Source: an uncultured Lachnospiraceae bacterium (GTDB lineage: Bacteria; Bacillota; Clostridia; Lachnospirales; Lachnospiraceae). From it: DNA of 64,000 nucleotides. Made by a program: the position numbers and the translations under genes. Within the stretch, counting starts at the first letter, position 1; the number at the start of each line of letters is the position of its first letter. Under the pieces are notes generated by a model, which was not told the DNA's origin, did no database searches, and saw only the letters and a program-made list of their open reading frames with translations. Positions 48,527-57,559 of the stretch are shown in pieces. The DNA is taken from assembly GCA_910579395.1 (NCBI GenBank), contig CAJTUC010000001.1, forward strand, positions 124,001 to 188,000, written 5' to 3'.

Positions 48527-50953
48527 ATGAAAAGTTATCTCAGTTTGATTCCGATTTCTGCGCGGGTCCGCAGGAAGCAGAGCCGGATGATCATTCTTTG
48601 TATCGTACTTGCGGTCTTTCTTGTTACGACTATTTTTTCTCTTGCGGAGGCTGGTATTAAAATGGAGACCAACGCATCTGTTGATAAACATGGATACTGG
48701 CATATTTCTATAAAAGGAATACAGGAGAGCGATGCGCTGGAGATTGCGGAGCGTTCTGATGTTGCAGCTTCTTCCTGGTATGATGTGCTTAATCTCGATG
48801 ATGATCTGAATATGGATAAGGAATATTATATCAAAGGTGTGCAGACGGCGATATGTGGTATCGATGAGCAGTTTATCGGCGATATCATGCACTTTTTTTC
48901 CGAGGGTTCTCATGTAGGGAATGGCAGTGAAGTCATCCTCACGGAGAATGCGAAGGAGCTTCTCGGCGTAGAGGAAGGAGATACGATCACTTTAAATACA
49001 CCGGGGGGCAGTTATGATTTTGTCATAACGGGATTCCGTATCAGCGGAAACGGCAAATATGTGAGCGCTAACGGCGGTTTGACAGCAGCACTGCTGGTAA
49101 AGGATGACCAGATAGGCGCCTTTATGAATATCAAAACATTTCGTAAAATCTGCGTCGAAAATGGTGAAACAGGAAGTCCACAGTATTATATTCAGTTTCA
49201 GAAACATACCAATCTGAAAAAAGCGGTGGAGGAAATCCAAAATCAGTACGGACTTGTGGACGGCGATATCGGGTTAAATACGATTCTGATGGCTGCAAAC
49301 GGTATCAGCAACAAGGAATATGTCAAAAATATATATCCTCTTGCGGGTATATTATTTGTGCTGGTTCTGGCGTCGGGTGTTTTGATGATTTCGGGCAGCA
49401 TGAACAGCAATGTGGCGCAGCGGATGCAGTTTTTTGGAATGCTGCGCTGTATCGGCGCGAGCAGAAGTCAGATTATCCGTTTCGTGCGGCTGGAAGCGTT
49501 ATATTGGTGTAAGAGTGCCGTGCCGATAGGAATTGGAAGCGGTGTCGTCATTACATGGATTATCTGTGCGGGGCTAAAATATATCGTCGGGGGAGAATTT
49601 ACGGACATGCCTGTTTTTGGCGTGAGTATCGTCGGAATCTTATGCGGCGTGGTCGTAGGCGTCGTTACCGTATTTCTTGCGGCACAGGCTCCGGCAAAGC
49701 GTGCGGCGAAAGTATCGCCGGTGGCGGCGGTATCCGGCAATGCGGGGGATATCAAAAACATAAAGCGCGCTATAAAGGCCGGTTCCGGCAAAGTGGAAAC
49801 GACGCTCGGCATTCATCATGCGGTGTCGGCCAAAAAGAATCTGCTGCTGATGGCGGGTTCCTTTGCGCTCAGCATCATTCTGTTCTTATGCTTTTCGGTA
49901 TTGATCGAGCTCATAGGATGTCTGCTGCCGCAAAAGGCTTCTGCTCCGGACCTCGATATCGCGAGCACCAGACTGGAGAATGATATCGATGCGGCGCTCG
50001 TAAAAGAAATCGAAGGGATAGACGGCGTGGCCCATGTGCTCGGCCGGAGTGTGTGCAAAGATGTTCCGGCAGTTTATCGGGACGAAAGTTCCGCCGCAGA
50101 GGAAGAAATTATAACGAATGTAGAACTGATATCTTACAGCGATTATGCGTTGGAACTGCTTAGCAGGGACGATGATTTGAGAAAAGGCAGCGATCTTGCA
50201 ACGGTATACGGCGGCGGTAACGGCGTACTCGTTGTCTGGGACAGGGATATTCCATGGGAAATCGGCGACAAAATCCGGATTGCGGGTGAAGAATTGGAAA
50301 TCGCCGGCATGCTCAAATATAATCCTTTTACGAATGATGGCAGTTCGGGCGGTGTTATCGATATCGTTACTTCTATGGAAACTTATACGCGCCTGACCGG
50401 CATTACCGATTATGCCATTTTGGATGTGCAGCTGGAAAGTCATTCCGGGGACGAAAGTGATGCGGCGGTAGAGCAGATTCGCAGATTGTGCAATGCGTAC
50501 GATTTCAGGGACAGACGCGATGAGGGCAGTGTTGCGAATGAATTTTATGCGATCATGGTCTTCGGCTATGGATTTGTTTTCATTGTCGCATTGATTGCGC
50601 TGTTAAATATTATGAATAGCATTTCCATGAGCGTATCGGCAAGAATTAACCAGTATGGGGCGATGCGGGCAATCGGTATGAGCGTGGGACAGATTACCAA
50701 AATGATCGCGTCGGAGGCAGTCACCTATGCGGTATCCGGCTGTATTGTGGGCTGCGCAGTTGGTCTGCCGCTCAGTAAATGGATGTATGATGTTCTGATT
50801 ACTTCTTATTTTTACTACTTCACATGGAGCCTGCCGGCAATGCAGATCGTCATTGTCGTATTGTTCATTCTGCTGTCTGCCCTTGCGGCGGTATACGCAC
50901 CGTCGAAGCGGATTCGGGAAATGGCCGTGGCAGAAACGATCAATGAACTGTGA
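48527..50953 (+). CDS. FtsX-family ABC permease
   Basis: An 808-residue permease with an N-terminal membrane anchor (MIILCIVLAVFLVTTIFSLAEAGI), an extracellular MacB-type domain, a first set of three membrane helices (IYPLAGILFVLVLASGVLMISGSM; GIGSGVVITWIICAGL; VSIVGILCGVVVGVVTVFLAAQAPAKRAAKVSPVAAV), a second anchor (LLLMAGSFALSIILFLCFSVLIELIG), a second extracellular domain, and the terminal three helices ending YAPSKRIREMAVAETINEL. This two-FtsX-domain layout is common in Firmicutes peptide-resistance and export systems. Confidence 0.88.
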   Translation: MKSYLSLIPISARVRRKQSRMIILCIVLAVFLVTTIFSLAEAGIKMETNASVDKHGYWHISIKGIQESDALEIAERSDVAASSWYDVLNLDDDLNMDKEYYIKGVQTAICGIDEQFIGDIMHFFSEGSHVGNGSEVILTENAKELLGVEEGDTITLNTPGGSYDFVITGFRISGNGKYVSANGGLTAALLVKDDQIGAFMNIKTFRKICVENGETGSPQYYIQFQKHTNLKKAVEEIQNQYGLVDGDIGLNTILMAANGISNKEYVKNIYPLAGILFVLVLASGVLMISGSMNSNVAQRMQFFGMLRCIGASRSQIIRFVRLEALYWCKSAVPIGIGSGVVITWIICAGLKYIVGGEFTDMPVFGVSIVGILCGVVVGVVTVFLAAQAPAKRAAKVSPVAAVSGNAGDIKNIKRAIKAGSGKVETTLGIHHAVSAKKNLLLMAGSFALSIILFLCFSVLIELIGCLLPQKASAPDLDIASTRLENDIDAALVKEIEGIDGVAHVLGRSVCKDVPAVYRDESSAAEEEIITNVELISYSDYALELLSRDDDLRKGSDLATVYGGGNGVLVVWDRDIPWEIGDKIRIAGEELEIAGMLKYNPFTNDGSSGGVIDIVTSMETYTRLTGITDYAILDVQLESHSGDESDAAVEQIRRLCNAYDFRDRRDEGSVANEFYAIMVFGYGFVFIVALIALLNIMNSISMSVSARINQYGAMRAIGMSVGQITKMIASEAVTYAVSGCIVGCAVGLPLSKWMYDVLITSYFYYFTWSLPAMQIVIVVLFILLSALAAVYAPSKRIREMAVAETINEL

Positions 50954-51007
50954 CGGAAACAATCAATGATTTCTGAAAGTGTGCTTGCGGAATATTTTTC
51001 TGCGGGA

Positions 51008-52390
51008 TTACTGTTGCAGCAGCATCTTTAACCGCCTCAGCCCATCGGTCAGGATTTCCAGGGTCGGTGGAGTCGTTATGGAAATGCGGACGGCTTTTTC
51101 GGGGGTTTTGTTTCCCACGGAAAAGCGTTCCGCGCCATAAACTTCCACCCCGGCCTGTCTTGCGCAGATTTCAAAGCTTTTTCCTGTAAAATGCTCGGGC
51201 AGCCGGATGTACCGAAGCGGCGCCGTCGGTTCGCTTGGAACAACGAAGCCATTTAATATCCGGTCAACGATAAGATTACGCTCCAGAATGCCGTTTTGGC
51301 GTTCGATAAGGACTTCGTCAGCGGCGCCGTCTTCAATCAAAGCGGCGGATACCGTTGCAAGCAGTGGTGAGATGGAAATATTCATGGAATACAATGCCGT
51401 CGCCAGTTTGTCATGAAACTGAACGGGAACATGTATAAAAGCAGTCCGAAGGCCCGGTGAAACCGTTTTGGAAAGGCTTGCGATGTAAATGACCTGTTCC
51501 GGCGCAAAGGATGCGATGGGCGGCAGCGGATTTTTTTCCAAAAGGTTATTGATGCCGTCTTCTATGACGAGCAGGTTTTCTTCTTTGGCTATCCCGGCTA
51601 TCATTTTTCTTGTTTCGAGGGACATGATATGGGATGTCGGGTTCTGATAGTCGGGGATGACATAAAGTCCCTTTATATTTTCATTCTGCGCCGCATAACG
51701 GATTCCCGCTTCTGTCATTTCTCTGTGGTGGCTTCGGACAGGTGATAAATGGATGCCGAATAGTTTCGCCGCTGTTTTTACACCGGTAAAAGTCAATGCT
51801 TCCGTTCCAATCTTATCATTCAATTCAAAGCATGCGCCCAGAGCGGCCATGAGCGCGTTTTGTCCGCCGGCTGCCAGAACAATATGTTCTATATCCGTTT
51901 CAAATCCCGATTTCTGCAGCCATGTTACGCCTGCCGCACGCTGCCGCTTCGTACCTTCGGGCGCTCCATAGGAAAACAGGTTTAGGGCGTCCGGCCTTTT
52001 CAACAGGCTTTCCGTATATTGTCTGACTTTTAAATTACTTGTGACAAAGGGAACGATCGCGCCCATTTCAATAAACTGTGAATTTTCTTTTCCGCAGAGC
52101 AGCACCGGGTCTGCGGCGGCATCAGAAGAAACATAAGTGCCGCTGCCGACGGAGGCTGAGAGCAGACCCTTTTGTTCGCACAATTTATAGACTTTGGAAA
52201 TCGTGCTCAGATTCAAATCCAGAAAATCGGCGAGTTCCCGCTGGGGTGGCAGCTTCGTGCCCGCTTTCAGTTTTCCGCTTTGAATATCTCTTTCCAGCTG
52301 TTCTGCCAGCGCGATATATTTCGGTCCTGTGATATCGCTCATATCGGGTTTCCAGCTCATCGGATAGTTGTCGAAGGAATTTACCGGCAT
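51008..52390 (-). CDS. MocR-type GntR regulator with aminotransferase domain
   Basis: A 460-residue regulator: an N-terminal GntR winged helix (YIALAEQLERDIQSGKLKAGTKLPPQRELADFLDLNLSTISKVYKLCEQKGLLSASVGSGTYV) fused to a PLP fold-type I aminotransferase-like domain (AAGGQNALMAAL, VIPDYQNPTSHIMSLETRK, LLVIEDGINNLL, YIASLSKTVSPGLRTAFI with the PLP Lys). MocR proteins sense PLP or amino acid adducts and regulate transcription. The target is unknown; the aminotransferase at 54302 is a candidate. Its upstream region contains a riboswitch relic (52422-52511). AAGGCGG lies upstream of the start. Confidence 0.9.
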   Translation of the reverse strand: MPVNSFDNYPMSWKPDMSDITGPKYIALAEQLERDIQSGKLKAGTKLPPQRELADFLDLNLSTISKVYKLCEQKGLLSASVGSGTYVSSDAAADPVLLCGKENSQFIEMGAIVPFVTSNLKVRQYTESLLKRPDALNLFSYGAPEGTKRQRAAGVTWLQKSGFETDIEHIVLAAGGQNALMAALGACFELNDKIGTEALTFTGVKTAAKLFGIHLSPVRSHHREMTEAGIRYAAQNENIKGLYVIPDYQNPTSHIMSLETRKMIAGIAKEENLLVIEDGINNLLEKNPLPPIASFAPEQVIYIASLSKTVSPGLRTAFIHVPVQFHDKLATALYSMNISISPLLATVSAALIEDGAADEVLIERQNGILERNLIVDRILNGFVVPSEPTAPLRYIRLPEHFTGKSFEICARQAGVEVYGAERFSVGNKTPEKAVRISITTPPTLEILTDGLRRLKMLLQQ

Positions 52391-52421
52391 GATTTCTTCT
52401 TCCGCCTTTCACGCTTCGATT

Positions 52422-52511
52422 TGCATAAAAAATCAAGTACAGCTTTTCAAATTATATCTGAGTTTCGTAATTTAAAACAGACCAAATCGGAATGCAGTCT
52501 GCAGATCTGTC
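52422..52511 (-). pseudogene. Relic of a yybP-ykoY (Mn2+) riboswitch
   Basis: On the minus strand this region aligns with the 3' half of the mntP riboswitch: TCTGTTTTAAATTACGAAACTCA here versus CTTGTTTTAAATTGCGAGACTCA there. The remains of the terminator region also match (CTGTACTTGATTTTTTATGCA versus CTATACTTGTTTTTTTATGCA). The GGGAGTAGC half and the terminator 5' arm are missing, so it should not work. Confidence 0.6.
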
Positions 52512-52517
52512 GACATT

Positions 52518-53801
52518 TCACTTCAATGATGCAGTAGTGCCATATTTATTTACAAATTCCTGTGCCATGACAGGAGGGCTGTAATAAAAGCCCTGCACCG
52601 TATCGCATCCGTAGGAAGCGGCCAGTTCAAGCTGCTCCTGATTCTCGATTCCTTCAAATACGACCTGATAATGTACATCCTTTAGCATGGTGATCAGGGA
52701 TTTGATGACAGCGCGCCCTTTATTGGTGTATAGTGATTCCCGCGCAAAAATACCATCTAGCTTAATGGTATCCGCCGGAATATTGGCAATCTGGTTCAGA
52801 GAGGAATAGCCTGCCCCAAAATCATCAACACTAATCAGAAAGCCTTCTTTCCGGAGACAGCTTATGGTTTCGATGATACTGGAAAGATTATTGACAAAGG
52901 TGGATTCCACCAGTTCGAATTCGATCAGACCGGGTTCAATCTGATACTGCTTTTGAAGCCTGAAAATATTTTCCGCAAATTTCAGATTGGTAAACTCCTG
53001 CTTTGAAACATTGACGGATATGGGATATACTATTTTTTGCGTATCCAGGCACTGACGCTGGAAGGCAAATACCTTTTCGATCATGATCTTATCCAGACGG
53101 TCGATCAGGCCAATCTGTTCCAGAACCGGAACAAAACGCCCGGGCATGATAATGCCGCCCTGTTGGTCGCGCATTCTCACCAGAGCCTCGCCGCCGACAA
53201 CACAATTACCTGTAATGGATATCTTAGGCTGTATGTACAGTTCGATATTGCCGTTTGCAGACAAACGCATAAACAGATTGGCCATATTCATATTTTCATA
53301 GTGAGCCTTGCAGTTGTTATCGGTAAATACCTGACAATTCGTGTGAAATGTACTCTTGATCGCCTTTTTGGCAAGATTTGACCTGTCAATTGCCATTCTG
53401 GCATCAACGGTTCTGTCCTCATAAAAATAGATTCCGATATACACATGATTATAGACTAACGGGTAGCGCGCAGAAAGTATACGCTCAAATTCATGGCTCT
53501 TCTGTGTCAGATAAGATATCAGTTCTTCCTTTGACATATCCGTCATATTGTATACAGCCCGGAACTGGTCAAATCCCATACCGTATGCAACGAGACAGAG
53601 AGGGTCGTCGATAAAGAAGAAAGAGGCAATGTCTTCCATTACCTGGTCGCCTTCTTTCATGCTGTAAAAATCATTGATATATTTGAAATTACTGATATCT
53701 AATGCAATAAAAGCCAGTTCTTTTTCGTTTTCTTCAATCAGAGAAACGGCTTGGCGGATAAACTGGCTATTTCCGGATTGGATTGTAATATAATTATTCA
53801 C
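52518..53801 (-). CDS. EAL-domain c-di-GMP phosphodiesterase with degenerate GGDEF
   Basis: A 427-residue protein. The N-terminal GGDEF-like domain (FIALDISNFKYINDFYSMKEGDQVMEDIASFF) has MGFDQF where GGDEF would be, so it should not make c-di-GMP. The EAL domain (about 175-420) has GGEALVRM, PISVNVSKQEF, IEFELVES, ISVDDFGAGYSSL, TIKLDG and VVFEGIENQEQ, keeping nearly all metal-binding acids, so phosphodiesterase activity is likely. No membrane segment is present. I start at GTG 53801, which has GGAGG five bases upstream; ATG starts at 53816 or 53834 are weaker. Confidence 0.88.
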   Translation of the reverse strand: MNNYITIQSGNSQFIRQAVSLIEENEKELAFIALDISNFKYINDFYSMKEGDQVMEDIASFFFIDDPLCLVAYGMGFDQFRAVYNMTDMSKEELISYLTQKSHEFERILSARYPLVYNHVYIGIYFYEDRTVDARMAIDRSNLAKKAIKSTFHTNCQVFTDNNCKAHYENMNMANLFMRLSANGNIELYIQPKISITGNCVVGGEALVRMRDQQGGIIMPGRFVPVLEQIGLIDRLDKIMIEKVFAFQRQCLDTQKIVYPISVNVSKQEFTNLKFAENIFRLQKQYQIEPGLIEFELVESTFVNNLSSIIETISCLRKEGFLISVDDFGAGYSSLNQIANIPADTIKLDGIFARESLYTNKGRAVIKSLITMLKDVHYQVVFEGIENQEQLELAASYGCDTVQGFYYSPPVMAQEFVNKYGTTASLK

Positions 53802-54101
53802 AGGCACCTCCAACATCACAAAAAATCCCCTCATACCTATATTTTGATTTTACTATTTTACCGAAAGTAACACAACTCTTTTTGTGCATTTTTACAAAAA
53901 TTTTTGTATTCTGAAGGCATTTTGTGTGAAAGTGCTCATAACGGATAAGTTTAGAATAAGTCATATCGGAAAAGAGGACAGTAGGCTGAAGGGAATTTCC
54001 GGGTTGAATACGGCAGAATTGTATGCCATACAATTTTATCATTGTTTTCTTCCGGGCTCAAGATTACAATAGAAAAAATTACATGAAAGGAATTGAGGAA
54101 G

Positions 54102-54284
54102 TTACAGTTCAGAGGGCGGCCTGCCAGGGCATAGTTATCTTTGGCGGCACGCTTTCGCTCCACGAAAAAGCGTAGCGGTACTAAGGTTCAAAAGTCGCAA
54201 AGCGATTTTTTCACCAAGTACCGACGTTTTTCAAGGGCCGCCGCCAGATAACTATGCCCTGTCAGGCCGCTCTCTGAACTGTAA
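54102..54284. repeat. Family C giant hairpin, copy 3
   Basis: A 183-bp element. Outer arms TTACAGTTCAGAG.GGCGGCCTG... and ...CAGGCCGC.CTCTGAACTGTAA pair nearly fully. The core GGTACTAAGGTTCAAAAG...TTTTTTCACCAAGTACC and CGCTCCACGAAAAAGCG match copy 1. It fills the gap between two divergent genes and ends 18 bases before the aminotransferase start. The rest of the gap (53802-54101) holds no gene. Confidence 0.92.
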
Positions 54285-54301
54285 TTTGGGAGGGATGCGA
54301 T

Positions 54302-55492
54302 ATGCGTATAGAAAATTTATTATCCGAAGGTATCAAAGCGACGCCGCCGTCTTTTGTCAGAGGTATCTTGAAAGCGGCTTCCGACCCGGACGTCATCTCC
54401 TTTGCCGGTGGGCTTCCGAATCCGATTTCTTTTCCGCAGGAGAAACTTTTAGAATCGATGGAGCGCATTGTGAGGAGTTATGGAAGCGCTGTGTTCCAGT
54501 ATTCGATCACGGCCGGACTGCCGGAACTCCGGCAGTATATCGCAAAGCGGTATAATCGGATTTTTGGTCTTTCGCTTACCATGGACAATATTATCATTAC
54601 GACAGGCTCTCAGCAGGCGCTCGACCTGATCGGGAAAGTCCTGCTCAACAAAGGGGATGGGCTCATTGTCGAGAAACCGACGTATCTCGCCGCGATACAG
54701 GCTTTTTCCATGCAGCAGCCCGTGTTTTATCCGGTCGAATTGACAGAAGAAGGCATGAATGCGGAGAAGCTTGCGGAAGCATTGCAGAACCCGGTCAAAT
54801 TCATCTATGCGATTCCTGATTTTCAAAATCCGACCGGGCTTACTTATTCTGCCGGGAACCGGGAGCGCATTTATGAAATTCTAAAGGGGCGCGATGTGAT
54901 TTTGATCGAGGATGACCCGTACGGCGAACTGCGTTTTGAAGGGGAGCGTCTGCCTTATATCGGCGCCGGAAAACTGCCCGGCAGTATTCTGCTTGGGACT
55001 TTTTCCAAGACAGTCACGCCGGGAATGCGCACAGGGTTCATCATTTCCGAAAATAAAGAATTATTGAAATATATCTCCATCGCAAAAGAAGCGAGCGACC
55101 TGCATACGAACATTTTTTCCCAGTATCTGCTCTGGGATTATCTGGAAAATAACGATCTGGATGGCCATATTGCTGAGATAAAAGCGCTGTATAAGAAGCA
55201 GGCGCATGCGATGATGGATGCCATGGAGCGGTATTTTCCACCTGCGGTAAAGTACACGAGACCGCATGGCGGCATGTTCCTATGGGTGACGCTTCCGGAG
55301 GGGATAAGCGCCATGTCTTTGTTTCCGAAGGCGTTGGAGAAAAAGGTTGCATTCGTTCCGGGAGACCCTTTCTATATCGGTGTTAAAAATGTCAATACGA
55401 TGCGCCTGAACTTTACCAATGCGGACTGTGAGACGATCGAAGAAGGAATCCGGCGGCTGGGGGAACTGCTGCATTCTCTGGAACGCCGTTGA
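54302..55492 (+). CDS. PLP-dependent aminotransferase (2-aminoadipate/MocR-fold type)
   Basis: A 396-residue class I/II aminotransferase: ISFAGGLPNPISFP, YSITAGLPELRQYIAKR, ITTGSQQALDLIGKVLLNKGD, YAIPDFQNPTGLTYS, LIEDDPYGELRF, LLGTFSKTVTPGMRTGFII with the PLP Lys, and RPHGGMFLWVTLPEG. This is the AADAT/LysN-like group acting on 2-aminoadipate, aromatic or branched-chain amino acids. It resembles the C-terminal domain of MocR proteins without the DNA-binding part. GGGAGGG lies seven bases before the start, just outside family C copy 3. Confidence 0.9.
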   Translation: MRIENLLSEGIKATPPSFVRGILKAASDPDVISFAGGLPNPISFPQEKLLESMERIVRSYGSAVFQYSITAGLPELRQYIAKRYNRIFGLSLTMDNIIITTGSQQALDLIGKVLLNKGDGLIVEKPTYLAAIQAFSMQQPVFYPVELTEEGMNAEKLAEALQNPVKFIYAIPDFQNPTGLTYSAGNRERIYEILKGRDVILIEDDPYGELRFEGERLPYIGAGKLPGSILLGTFSKTVTPGMRTGFIISENKELLKYISIAKEASDLHTNIFSQYLLWDYLENNDLDGHIAEIKALYKKQAHAMMDAMERYFPPAVKYTRPHGGMFLWVTLPEGISAMSLFPKALEKKVAFVPGDPFYIGVKNVNTMRLNFTNADCETIEEGIRRLGELLHSLERR

Positions 55493-55502
55493 TAAGCGAT
55501 GA

Positions 55503-56087
55503 TCAAAACGCGCCTGCGATAAAGATTTCAAAGCCGATCACGATTAAGATGCTCCCGCCCAATATTGCTGCTTTATTTGAGAATTTTGTTCCGAATTTCT
55601 TTCCGATGATCAGTCCTGCCATGCAGACGGCGAATGTTACGATGGAAATAATGATTGCGCATACAATCGCCATAATGAGACTATATCCTGCGATCGCAAA
55701 CCCAATCGATAAGGCATCTATTGAAGTTGCAATACCCTGCAGTAAAAGGGATGCTATACCTGTTTTTGTTTTTTCTGCTTCCTCATTGGTATTTTTAATG
55801 CCGTCAATCAGCATTTTGCCGCCAATGAACAGCAATAGGACCAAGGCGATCCAGGGTATAAAATTTTTGAATTTATTAAAATATCGAACAATCGTATGAA
55901 CGCATATCCATCCGATTATCGGCATTGCCGCCTGAAAAAAAGCAAACACTCCGGCCACGCCGCACATTTTCCTGCTCTTCATGTCCGGCTCGTTCAATCC
56001 GTTTGCAAGCGATACGGAAAAAGCATCCATTGCAAGCCCGAGACCGAGCAGCACACTGTTAAAGAAAAATAATAAACTCCATTCCAT
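55503..56087 (-). CDS. mntP: Putative manganese efflux pump MntP
   Basis: A 194-residue membrane protein with six hydrophobic segments and the duplicated MntP signatures LGLGLAMDAFSVSLANGL and LLLQGIATSIDALSIGFAIAG (conserved Asp residues for Mn2+). It exports excess Mn2+. I choose ATG 56087 (MEWSLLFFFNSV) with AGGAGG upstream. A yybP-ykoY riboswitch and terminator lie directly upstream, so expression should rise with Mn2+. Confidence 0.94.
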   Translation of the reverse strand: MEWSLLFFFNSVLLGLGLAMDAFSVSLANGLNEPDMKSRKMCGVAGVFAFFQAAMPIIGWICVHTIVRYFNKFKNFIPWIALVLLLFIGGKMLIDGIKNTNEEAEKTKTGIASLLLQGIATSIDALSIGFAIAGYSLIMAIVCAIIISIVTFAVCMAGLIIGKKFGTKFSNKAAILGGSILIVIGFEIFIAGAF

Positions 56088-56112
56088 CTTTTGTTCCTCC
56101 TGAATCTGTGCA

Positions 56113-56148
56113 TAAAAAAACAAGTATAGTTTCAAAAACTATACTTGG
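56113..56148 (-). terminator. Riboswitch expression-platform terminator
   Basis: On the minus strand, CAAGTATAGTTTTTGAAACTATACTTG is a 10-bp-plus hairpin followed by seven T. It lies between the aptamer and the mntP start, so it is probably disrupted when Mn2+ is bound. Confidence 0.88.
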
Positions 56149-56160
56149 CATATTTTTCAA

Positions 56161-56276
56161 AAAATATAGACTTCATGTATAGTTTTTGCTATACATGAGT
56201 CTCGCAATTTAAAACAAGCCAGGCCGGATGGCCAGTATGTTGACTTGTTACGATACACGCTTGCTACTCCCTCATG
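56161..56276 (-). ncRNA. yybP-ykoY manganese riboswitch
   Basis: Reading the minus strand: CATGAGGGAGTAGC at the 5' end and GCGAGACTCATG at the 3' end form P1 (CATGA/TCATG) and the two conserved Mn-binding loops. Between them an arm AACAAG...GGCCATCCGGCC...CTTGTT stands where the second helical leg of the family is. The downstream gene is mntP, the classical target. A hairpin CATGTATAG/CTATACATG follows the aptamer and may be the switching element. Confidence 0.93.
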
Positions 56277-56341
56277 GAAATTTTATTGGAAAATTCTATC
56301 ATTAAATATGGTATTTGTCAAATGATTTTTGACTTATGCTG

Positions 56342-56554
56342 CTAATTCTGCTCTTCCGGGAAAATAAAAATCTCCTCAATCGGTGCATCCACCGCTCTTG
56401 AAATATCGACCGCCAGCTTCAGAGAGGGGTTATACTGGGCCTTTTCCAGCCGCATGATGGTTTCCCGCCGAACCCCCACCTGAAGAGCCAGCTGTTCCTG
56501 CGTCATATTTTTGAACTGTCTGTATTTCTTTAACTGACACTCGAAATCCGGCAT
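56342..56554 (-). CDS. Xre-family helix-turn-helix regulator
   Basis: A 70-residue Cro/CI-type protein: ECQLKKYRQFKNMTQEQLALQVGVRRETIMRLEKAQYNPSLKLAVDISRAVDAPIEEIFIFPEE. The helix-turn-helix is at about residues 17-37. Such one-domain regulators often travel with a DUF3796-type membrane protein, as here, where the membrane gene lies 77 bases upstream in the same direction. Confidence 0.9.
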   Translation of the reverse strand: MPDFECQLKKYRQFKNMTQEQLALQVGVRRETIMRLEKAQYNPSLKLAVDISRAVDAPIEEIFIFPEEQN

Positions 56555-56631
56555 TTGACAATGCCTCCTTTCCTCATACTTTTCTGCTGTTTATCAATCC
56601 GCTCATTCATATCTGTTCAGCCTGTGAAAAT

Positions 56632-57348
56632 TTATTTTTCACGCGAATCCTCTTCTTCTTCCAACGGTTCGCCGTGGTCATAGCGGTATAACAGGTATTC
56701 GTATAGAAAAAGCGCAAGGGCGAGCGCAAGGAAAACAACGACCATAGCGGCGAGCAGATTATATTCCAGAGTTCCGAAGAGTGCGCCCTGTGAAAGTATC
56801 ACAAAGGCGGCGATGATGATGGAAAAGGAAATTTTCAGGGATGTAATCTGTGCTTTCAGCGCATTTTCTTTGAAACGTTCATCCATAAAGGTATTCGACA
56901 GCTTTCCTTCATAGAAAAAACCAAAGAATCCGAAAAACATAAAGGACATGAACGGGCTGATGTTTTTGTTCTGGCTGTAAGTCCAAAAGCCCATGAATCC
57001 CACAAAACCGAGAAAACCAAGGAAACCGAATTTGGGATTGATCCTTCTGGTTGTCTGCGTTTCTCTGACATGTTTTTGATTCCTGACAGCTGTCCATAAG
57101 ATGAGCGCCATCAGATAGAAGATATACAGGCACATCAGGATGACGGAACAGGTCATTGGAAGGTCTTTTGCCGTAAAGGTATATTCCGAGAAATCCGTTG
57201 GAACGACCAGCCGTGCATCGTTAAAGTTAACGGCATACCATGAAGAGAGGAGCAGTAGAATCAGGCAGACCAGGCCGGCGGCGATGACAGTTCTCTTTTT
57301 GGTGGAAAAGACTTTTTCGGTAAATTTTTTCATAGAATGATTTTTCAT
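56632..57348 (-). CDS. DUF3796-like membrane protein
   Basis: A 238-residue protein with five or six hydrophobic segments and a central cluster KFGFLGFLGFVGFMGFWTYSQNKNISPFMSFMFFGFFGFFYEGKLSNTFMDERFKENALKAQ that matches the DUF3796 family (GFLGFLGF repeats). The function is unknown. AAAAGGAGG stands upstream of the start. It forms a unit with the Xre gene, preceded by the AT-rich palindromes at 57433-57520. Confidence 0.8.
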   Translation of the reverse strand: MKNHSMKKFTEKVFSTKKRTVIAAGLVCLILLLLSSWYAVNFNDARLVVPTDFSEYTFTAKDLPMTCSVILMCLYIFYLMALILWTAVRNQKHVRETQTTRRINPKFGFLGFLGFVGFMGFWTYSQNKNISPFMSFMFFGFFGFFYEGKLSNTFMDERFKENALKAQITSLKISFSIIIAAFVILSQGALFGTLEYNLLAAMVVVFLALALALFLYEYLLYRYDHGEPLEEEEDSREK

Positions 57349-57432
57349 AGGAAAATGGTACCTCCTTTTCGGTAAAATTTTTGGTGTGAGAGCAATATAG
57401 CATATTTGCTCGTCATGAGATTAAAAAATACA

Positions 57433-57519
57433 ACAAAGTGATATATTTATCTCTTGATAAGACAAATATATCACTTTGTTTACGGTTTGTAAAGAGAAAA
57501 AGTGATAAATATATCATTT
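57433..57519. promoter_or_regulatory. Palindromic operator-like sites
   Basis: AACAAAGTGATATATTT and its exact complement AAATATATCACTTTGTT face each other across a 15-base gap (57433-57481). A third site, AGTGATAAATATATCATT, stands at 57502-57519. They lie 85-170 bases before the DUF3796/Xre unit and are candidate sites for the Xre or LuxR-type regulator. The first pair could also terminate the upstream operon. Confidence 0.6.
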
Positions 57520-57559
57520 TTTGGGCGTCGATAGAAAGACAATCCTATTTTGGCGATAA

